A program made the translations under genes and the position numbers. Positions 16,584-19,904 of a stretch of DNA of 19,904 bases are shown piece after piece; the first letter of the stretch is position 1, and each line of letters begins with the position of its first letter. Source of the stretch: Bacteroidaceae bacterium (lineage in GTDB: Bacteria; Bacteroidota; Bacteroidia; Bacteroidales; Bacteroidaceae); NCBI GenBank assembly GCA_017551845.1, contig JAFZKR010000068.1, positions 1 through 19,904 of the forward strand, written 5' to 3'. The notes beneath the pieces were generated by a model. It worked only from the letters and a program-made list of their open reading frames with translations. It was not told where the DNA came from and searched no databases.

Positions 16584-16649
16584 AATCAACCATAGAAATA
16601 GTTCAATGATATTGTAAAGATAGTGCAAAATCAGAATGAGTAGTACAGA

Positions 16650-18599
16650 TCAGTGAAGATCCTCCGGTATTTCACCCTGGAAAATGCTCTTGGGAACAAT
16701 TTCGATACAGTCTGTCTGGAAGGTCGTCCTGTCGTTGTCCAGAACCTGTCTGATACGCAGATAATAATCCCGTTCGGGTTCCAAGTATTCGGTAGCCAAG
16801 ATTTTGCGCAACATGTTGGTCCTGTCACGCTGAACATCCCAACCTTGATAGCTGTCAATGCTCTTCATAAGCCCTCGGTTGTGCATTGCATGGTCAAGGG
16901 CTTGGATTGATTCCTCATCGCCAAGTTCAGAATCACTTATCCAGCCCACTTTCGGGCTGTCACCGGTCAGACGTAAATCAAGAGGAATACCGCAAGGAAC
17001 GTCGTTCAGATAAATCTGAGACACTCCGCGTCCCTCATTGGCGTAATATGACAGACGTATCTCGTATGTCGCGCCTATGGGTACCGGCGGCAACTTCATG
17101 GTAACATCGTAGATACCTTCCATTACCAGTTCGCCTCCATAATAACAGTTGTAAGTCCCGGCCAGATTCCGGAATACTACGGGAACCTCTTCCTTATATG
17201 TGAAGTTTTCAAGAAAGCCGGCCTTGAAACAGGTTGCATATCTGATGCTGCCTACCGGACGTGTTCTGGCACCTGAATTGACAATATCGGGTGACAAAGT
17301 ACCGCTTTCAATCCGGATTCTGGTGTTCAGAGTATTCTCGCGGGTATCCTTGCTGTAAGAAATAATGTCATCAATATAATGATACTGACCGTTAAGGGCG
17401 GTTTGATCCAAAAAACCCTGCGAAGGAGATAAAACCTGTGCGCCACGTATCTGAACCTCCTTGGCCGGTCCTTTCCTGTTTATGAAAGGATGGGTATTAC
17501 CATTATAGTGAGGGGTACTGATACGCATAATTGTATGTGGAGCTAAGGTCTCGAAGAAATCTTCCATATCAATTTCCGCAGGTTTGATGCAGTTTCTCAC
17601 AATCTGTGGATCTGTAATATTCATATCATTATAGTTCAGTCCGTATGGCAGAAGGTGGTATGATATGAACCTGTTGAGCGGATTTTTGCGGTTTGTGTAA
17701 TCATCATCATACTGGAAAGCGTCGTCCGGGTAAGACTCGTCGTAAATCTCTTTTGCGTAGGCGGCAAGTTCTTCAAGATTATTGATGCCGTGTGATTTAT
17801 ATATCTCATCAGGCTCTACAAAGGCTGTGAACTTGAAATAGCGTTTGGCCGGCCAAATCTTGTTCTCTCTTTCACCGCTTGAGGTAACCTCTCTATAGTA
17901 TCCTGTCGTACATGAATCCAGTCCGGGTTCTTTATACCTCGGGTCCATGTGCTTGACAAGAGAGTCGTTGAGTCCTGTTGCTATCAAAGCCTGATAGAAA
18001 ATGCTTATCGTAGAATCTTCCTTCATGATATCAGGCAGGAAAGAATTACTGGGTTGTATTACACGGTCAACTATGTGCATTACACCATTCTGAAGGGTAT
18101 CATCCCTTTCAATGATAATAGCGGATCTGTTTATTCTGTATATTAACTTTTTATCACCTTCGGGTGTCTCGGTAGAATCACAAGTGTAGATAAGATATCT
18201 GTCAAGCATGTTCGGATATGGCAACGATCCTTCTATTACATCAGCAAGGTAGAATCCGTTGGCCATGATGTGTGTCCGGGCTATTGTGTCACACTGTTCG
18301 ATTGAAAGATCCGATACATCCGACAGTTTTTTTTCTGCAAGTAAAATGTCAATGGCATCATTGGTGGGAGCCAAACAAGTGTAATCGCCGTAAGTTCGCA
18401 TCTCACCCCAAAGTCCGGCCTTTTTCAGTACTTCAATGAAACTGCTGAAATATGATTCCCTGTTACTCAGGAAATCTGCGATAGTCTCACCTGTGAACGT
18501 ATAATACGTACCGGGATGCTGTTCATCCAAACAACTGTTGAAGGTTGTCATTACTGTCAGGCAGGCTGAAAACAGCAGAATTCTTGAAAAATTTTTCAT
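16650..18599 (-). CDS. Lipoprotein with two fasciclin (FAS1) domains
   Basis: The 649-residue protein has a lipoprotein leader ending in FNSC (Cys23). The first FAS1 domain spans about 38-184, with the hallmark TCLAPTNDAI (74-83) and the closing strand NGVMHIVDRVIQPS (171-184). A second, divergent FAS1-like domain runs to about residue 415 and ends with GQYHYIDDIISYSKD. The remaining 230 residues form a beta-rich region unknown to me. In Bacteroidota such lipoproteins are often encoded beside SusC/SusD pairs and are thought to act in glycan binding or adhesion at the cell surface. No SusC/SusD genes lie in this window, so this copy looks stand-alone. It has its own promoter upstream. Confidence 0.88.
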   Translation of the reverse strand: MKNFSRILLFSACLTVMTTFNSCLDEQHPGTYYTFTGETIADFLSNRESYFSSFIEVLKKAGLWGEMRTYGDYTCLAPTNDAIDILLAEKKLSDVSDLSIEQCDTIARTHIMANGFYLADVIEGSLPYPNMLDRYLIYTCDSTETPEGDKKLIYRINRSAIIIERDDTLQNGVMHIVDRVIQPSNSFLPDIMKEDSTISIFYQALIATGLNDSLVKHMDPRYKEPGLDSCTTGYYREVTSSGERENKIWPAKRYFKFTAFVEPDEIYKSHGINNLEELAAYAKEIYDESYPDDAFQYDDDYTNRKNPLNRFISYHLLPYGLNYNDMNITDPQIVRNCIKPAEIDMEDFFETLAPHTIMRISTPHYNGNTHPFINRKGPAKEVQIRGAQVLSPSQGFLDQTALNGQYHYIDDIISYSKDTRENTLNTRIRIESGTLSPDIVNSGARTRPVGSIRYATCFKAGFLENFTYKEEVPVVFRNLAGTYNCYYGGELVMEGIYDVTMKLPPVPIGATYEIRLSYYANEGRGVSQIYLNDVPCGIPLDLRLTGDSPKVGWISDSELGDEESIQALDHAMHNRGLMKSIDSYQGWDVQRDRTNMLRKILATEYLEPERDYYLRIRQVLDNDRTTFQTDCIEIVPKSIFQGEIPEDLH

Positions 18600-18640
18600 A
18601 ATGTTATTTGATGTTCATTCTCTGTTTATGCAATACTGTC

Positions 18641-18671
18641 CAAAAATAAACAAATTGTTTCTGATAACAGA
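18641..18671 (-). promoter_or_regulatory. Promoter of the FAS1 lipoprotein gene
   Basis: On the minus strand, TCTG (18671-18668) is followed after 19 nt by TATTTTTG (18648-18641). The -7 box is a full match to TAnnTTTG and the -33 box has one mismatch. Transcription would begin near 18634, leaving a leader of about 35 nt before the ATG at 18599. Confidence 0.65.
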
Positions 18672-18692
18672 AATAAACTCAAATAAAAAACG

Positions 18693-18723
18693 AAACCACT
18701 CCATATGAATTGTGGAGTGGTTT
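18693..18723 (-). terminator. Intrinsic terminator of tRNA-Phe
   Basis: An 11-bp perfect stem (18693-18703 with 18713-18723, core CCACTCCA) and a 9-nt loop lie immediately after the 3' end of tRNA-Phe on the minus strand. The stem is followed on that strand by CG and a run of six T. This should separate the tRNA transcript from the lipoprotein gene further left. Confidence 0.85.
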
Positions 18724-18727
18724 TATG

Positions 18728-18800
18728 TGGTGTCACCAGGAATCGAACCGGGGACACAAGGATTTTCAGTCCTTTGCTCTACCATCTGAGCTATGACACC
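18728..18800 (-). tRNA. tRNA-Phe (anticodon GAA)
   Basis: Read on the minus strand, the 73-nt cloverleaf has acceptor GGTGTCA/TGACACC, D-stem GCTC/GAGC, anticodon stem AAGGA/TCCTT with loop CTGAAAA giving anticodon GAA, T-loop TTCGATT, and discriminator A. The CCA end is not encoded. The T-stem reads CCCGG/CCTGG and so contains one C-U mismatch in its middle position. The gene has its own promoter and terminator. Confidence 0.97.
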
Positions 18801-18826
18801 GGAAACATTTGTCACAAATGCGGGTG

Positions 18827-18857
18827 CAAAGATACGTACTTTTTTAAGTCCGGCAAG
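18827..18857 (-). promoter_or_regulatory. Promoter of tRNA-Phe
   Basis: On the minus strand, CTTG (18857-18854) is followed after 19 nt by TATCTTTG (18834-18827) and then CAC. The -7 box fully matches the Bacteroidota consensus and the -33 box has one mismatch. The predicted start near 18820 coincides with a short palindrome, CATTTG-3 nt-CAAATG (18806-18820), which would form a hairpin in the tRNA leader. Confidence 0.75.
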
Positions 18858-18883
18858 TTTTTGAGCATAAAAAAGTGCGTATC
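18831..18883. repeat. 15-bp inverted repeat between the divergent tRNA genes
   Basis: Arms 18831-18845 and 18869-18883 are complementary at 14 of 15 positions, around a 23-nt spacer. On the minus strand the left arm runs into the tRNA-Phe -7 box (AAAAAAGTACGTATC then TTTG). The right arm is AAAAAAGTGCGTATC on the plus strand, about 15 nt upstream of the tRNA-Pro -7 box. It could be a shared upstream element, a decayed duplicate promoter, or chance in an A/T-rich region. Confidence 0.6.
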
Positions 18884-18897
18884 ATCAAAAAAACGCT

Positions 18898-18905
18898 TAC
18901 CTTTG
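18898..18905 (+). promoter_or_regulatory. -7 box of the tRNA-Pro promoter
   Basis: TACCTTTG followed by CAC matches TAnnTTTG exactly and lies 21 nt before the tRNA 5' end. The expected -33 position (about 18875) reads GTGC and does not match TTTG, so only the -7 element is well supported. Confidence 0.6.
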
Positions 18906-18926
18906 CACTGTCTTAACGACAAAGAT

Positions 18927-18999
18927 CGGAATGTAGCGCAGTTGGTAGCGCACTACGTTCGGGACGTAGGGGTCGGGCGTTCGAGTCGCCTCATTCCGA
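18927..18999 (+). tRNA. tRNA-Pro (anticodon CGG)
   Basis: The 73-nt cloverleaf has acceptor CGGAATG/CATTCCG, D-stem GCGC/GCGC, anticodon stem CTACG/CGTAG with loop TTCGGGA giving anticodon CGG (reads CCG), T-stem GGGCG/CGCCT with one G-T pair and loop TTCGAGT, and discriminator A. CCA is not encoded. It is divergent from tRNA-Phe and followed directly by a terminator. Confidence 0.96.
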
Positions 19000-19000
19000 C

Positions 19001-19030
19001 AAAAATGGGAGCCTATGGTTCCCATTTTTT
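19001..19030 (+). terminator. Intrinsic terminator of tRNA-Pro
   Basis: The stem 19001-19013 pairs with 19017-19029 (AAAAATGGGA with TCCCATTTTT, extended by three more pairs including one G-T) around a TAT loop, ending in a run of six T. It starts one base after the tRNA discriminator region. The T-run and the following G also supply a TTTG for the promoter of the next gene. Confidence 0.85.
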
Positions 19031-19061
19031 GTAGGAATGAATGGCAAAAGACTTATATTTG
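19028..19061 (+). promoter_or_regulatory. Promoter of the GH97 gene
   Basis: TATATTTG at 19054-19061 matches the -7 consensus exactly. The nearest TTTG is at 19028-19031, giving a 22-nt spacer, slightly longer than the usual 19-21. That TTTG sits in the T-run of the tRNA-Pro terminator. The predicted start near 19068 leaves a leader of only about 10 nt. Confidence 0.6.
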
Positions 19062-19077
19062 CAGAACTAGCCTGAAA

Positions 19078-19904
19078 ATGAATATGAGAAAAAGTTGGTT
19101 TCCATTCGTAATGTTACTGGGGGCATTGCTTCTTGTGGGTTGTAATACAAGGTCAGCTAAGGTTTACTCGCCTGACAAGAAGATCTGCGTGATAGTTGAT
19201 GACAGCACCATGACTATTAAGTATAATAAGAAGGTAGTCCAGACGGTCAGACTGGGGGTATGCAATTGGATTGAATGCTCTCATATCAGGGAGACTATTG
19301 AGGAAAAGTACGGGATGATTTCAGGCAAACGCAAGGAATGCTCATATATTTACAGGGTAATGACATGCACTGAGCCTGACGGCAGGAATCTTCTGATCCG
19401 TGTTTCGAATGACGGTGTGGCGTTCCGCTATAACGATGGCCGGGAGAACGTGTCATACGTGATTCCTGATGGAGCAAAACGCTGGCTGCAGCGTCAGAAA
19501 ACTGATTATGAGGGTTTTTACCCGGAGAGCACATCAGCTGCAAAAGGAAAATATAATTATCCGGCCCTTGTTGAATATGGTGACGGATTGTTTGGACTGA
19601 TAACTGAATCAGGAATCAATCACGGCAACAGCTGCTCATACATTACTTGTGAGGGTGAGAACTACACAGTGACTTATACTGACGTTGATGAAAGCGATGT
19701 TCATGCGTGGAGAATTATTATAATAGGTGACTTGGCCGATATTGTTGAATCAACGCTGGTAACTGATGTCGCCGGAAACGGTACTTTGACGGATAAATCA
19801 TGGATCAAACCCGGCGTTTCATCATGGATATACTGGGCGTACAACCACAGCTCTAAGGATTTCCAAAAGGTAAAGGAGTACATTGACCTGGCGCATGATA
19901 TGGG
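19078..19904 (+). CDS. GH97-family glycoside hydrolase, lipoprotein (3' truncated by window end)
   Basis: The reading frame is open from ATG 19078 to the window end (275 complete codons). The leader MNMRKKSWF followed by ALLLVGC indicates a lipoprotein with Cys23; an alternative ATG is at 19084. The visible part is the N-terminal beta-super-sandwich domain of GH97 (YSPDKKICVIV, GRNLLIRVSNDGVAFRYN, YGDGLFGLITESG) up to the start of the barrel at WIKPGVSSWIYWAYNHSS. GH97 enzymes are calcium-dependent alpha-glucosidases or alpha-galactosidases of Bacteroidota; the residues that separate the inverting from the retaining group lie beyond the window, so specificity cannot be called. About 660 residues would be expected in full. 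Confidence 0.88.
   Translation, partial: MNMRKSWFPFVMLLGALLLVGCNTRSAKVYSPDKKICVIVDDSTMTIKYNKKVVQTVRLGVCNWIECSHIRETIEEKYGMISGKRKECSYIYRVMTCTEPDGRNLLIRVSNDGVAFRYNDGRENVSYVIPDGAKRWLQRQKTDYEGFYPESTSAAKGKYNYPALVEYGDGLFGLITESGINHGNSCSYITCEGENYTVTYTDVDESDVHAWRIIIIGDLADIVESTLVTDVAGNGTLTDKSWIKPGVSSWIYWAYNHSSKDFQKVKEYIDLAHDM

Noticed and set aside
16615..16622. gdhA promoter -7 box TATCTTTA on the minus strand
   Set aside because: The last base does not match the consensus and no TTTG lies 19-21 nt upstream, so it is not listed as a feature.
18728..18999. Integration hotspot at the tRNA genes
   Set aside because: No integrase, no duplicated tRNA 3' end and no compositional break are seen nearby.

Overview
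This window looks like chromosomal DNA of a plant-polysaccharide-degrading member of the Bacteroidales (Bacteroides/Prevotella-like gut or rumen lineages). The grounds are: several promoters of the Bacteroides type (TTTG, about 19 nt, TAnnTTTG) with little sign of Shine-Dalgarno sites; secreted or lipoprotein glycoside hydrolases of families GH51, GH9, GH13 and GH97; a GSCFA-domain protein and a FAS1-domain lipoprotein, both typical of Bacteroidota; and tRNA genes without an encoded CCA end. All family calls come from reading motifs by eye; no database search was run.

Layout. Positions 1-1200 hold two large inverted repeats, one just upstream of dusB and one lying across the junction between dusB and a U32-family gene. 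Both resemble REP/REPIN elements. The second repeat supplies the dusB stop codon and, on my start choice, part of the N-terminus of the U32 protein. Positions 2431-10763 are a long rightward run: a GH51 arabinofuranosidase, then, behind an internal promoter, a lipoprotein alpha/beta hydrolase, rfbA/rmlA, galE, a GHMP kinase whose substrate motif is that of galacturonokinase rather than galactokinase, a sugar-1-phosphate nucleotidyltransferase and a GSCFA protein. The last three overlap by ATGA and sit 2 nt behind galE. A lipoprotein GH9 enzyme with its own weak promoter ends this arm at 13431.

Positions 13450-18800 run leftward: a secreted GH13 enzyme with an unusual substitution in conserved region I, an NADP-type glutamate dehydrogenase, a double-FAS1 lipoprotein and tRNA-Phe(GAA). 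From 18898 the direction returns to rightward with tRNA-Pro(CGG), its terminator, and the start of a GH97 lipoprotein cut by the window end. The two tRNA genes are divergent and share a promoter region containing a 15-bp near-perfect inverted repeat. No intergenic stretch exceeds about 130 bp.

How the genes fit together. The hydrolases can release arabinose, glucose and cello- or malto-oligosaccharides from plant material. The galE-kinase-nucleotidyltransferase set has the composition of a salvage route that turns a free sugar, probably galacturonic acid, into a nucleotide sugar. I regard this kinase/nucleotidyltransferase/GSCFA cassette as the best candidate for an undescribed system here, and the REPIN built into two tRNA-modification genes as the most unusual DNA structure. 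There is no SusC/SusD pair, sensor-regulator, integrase, transposase or CRISPR array in the window.
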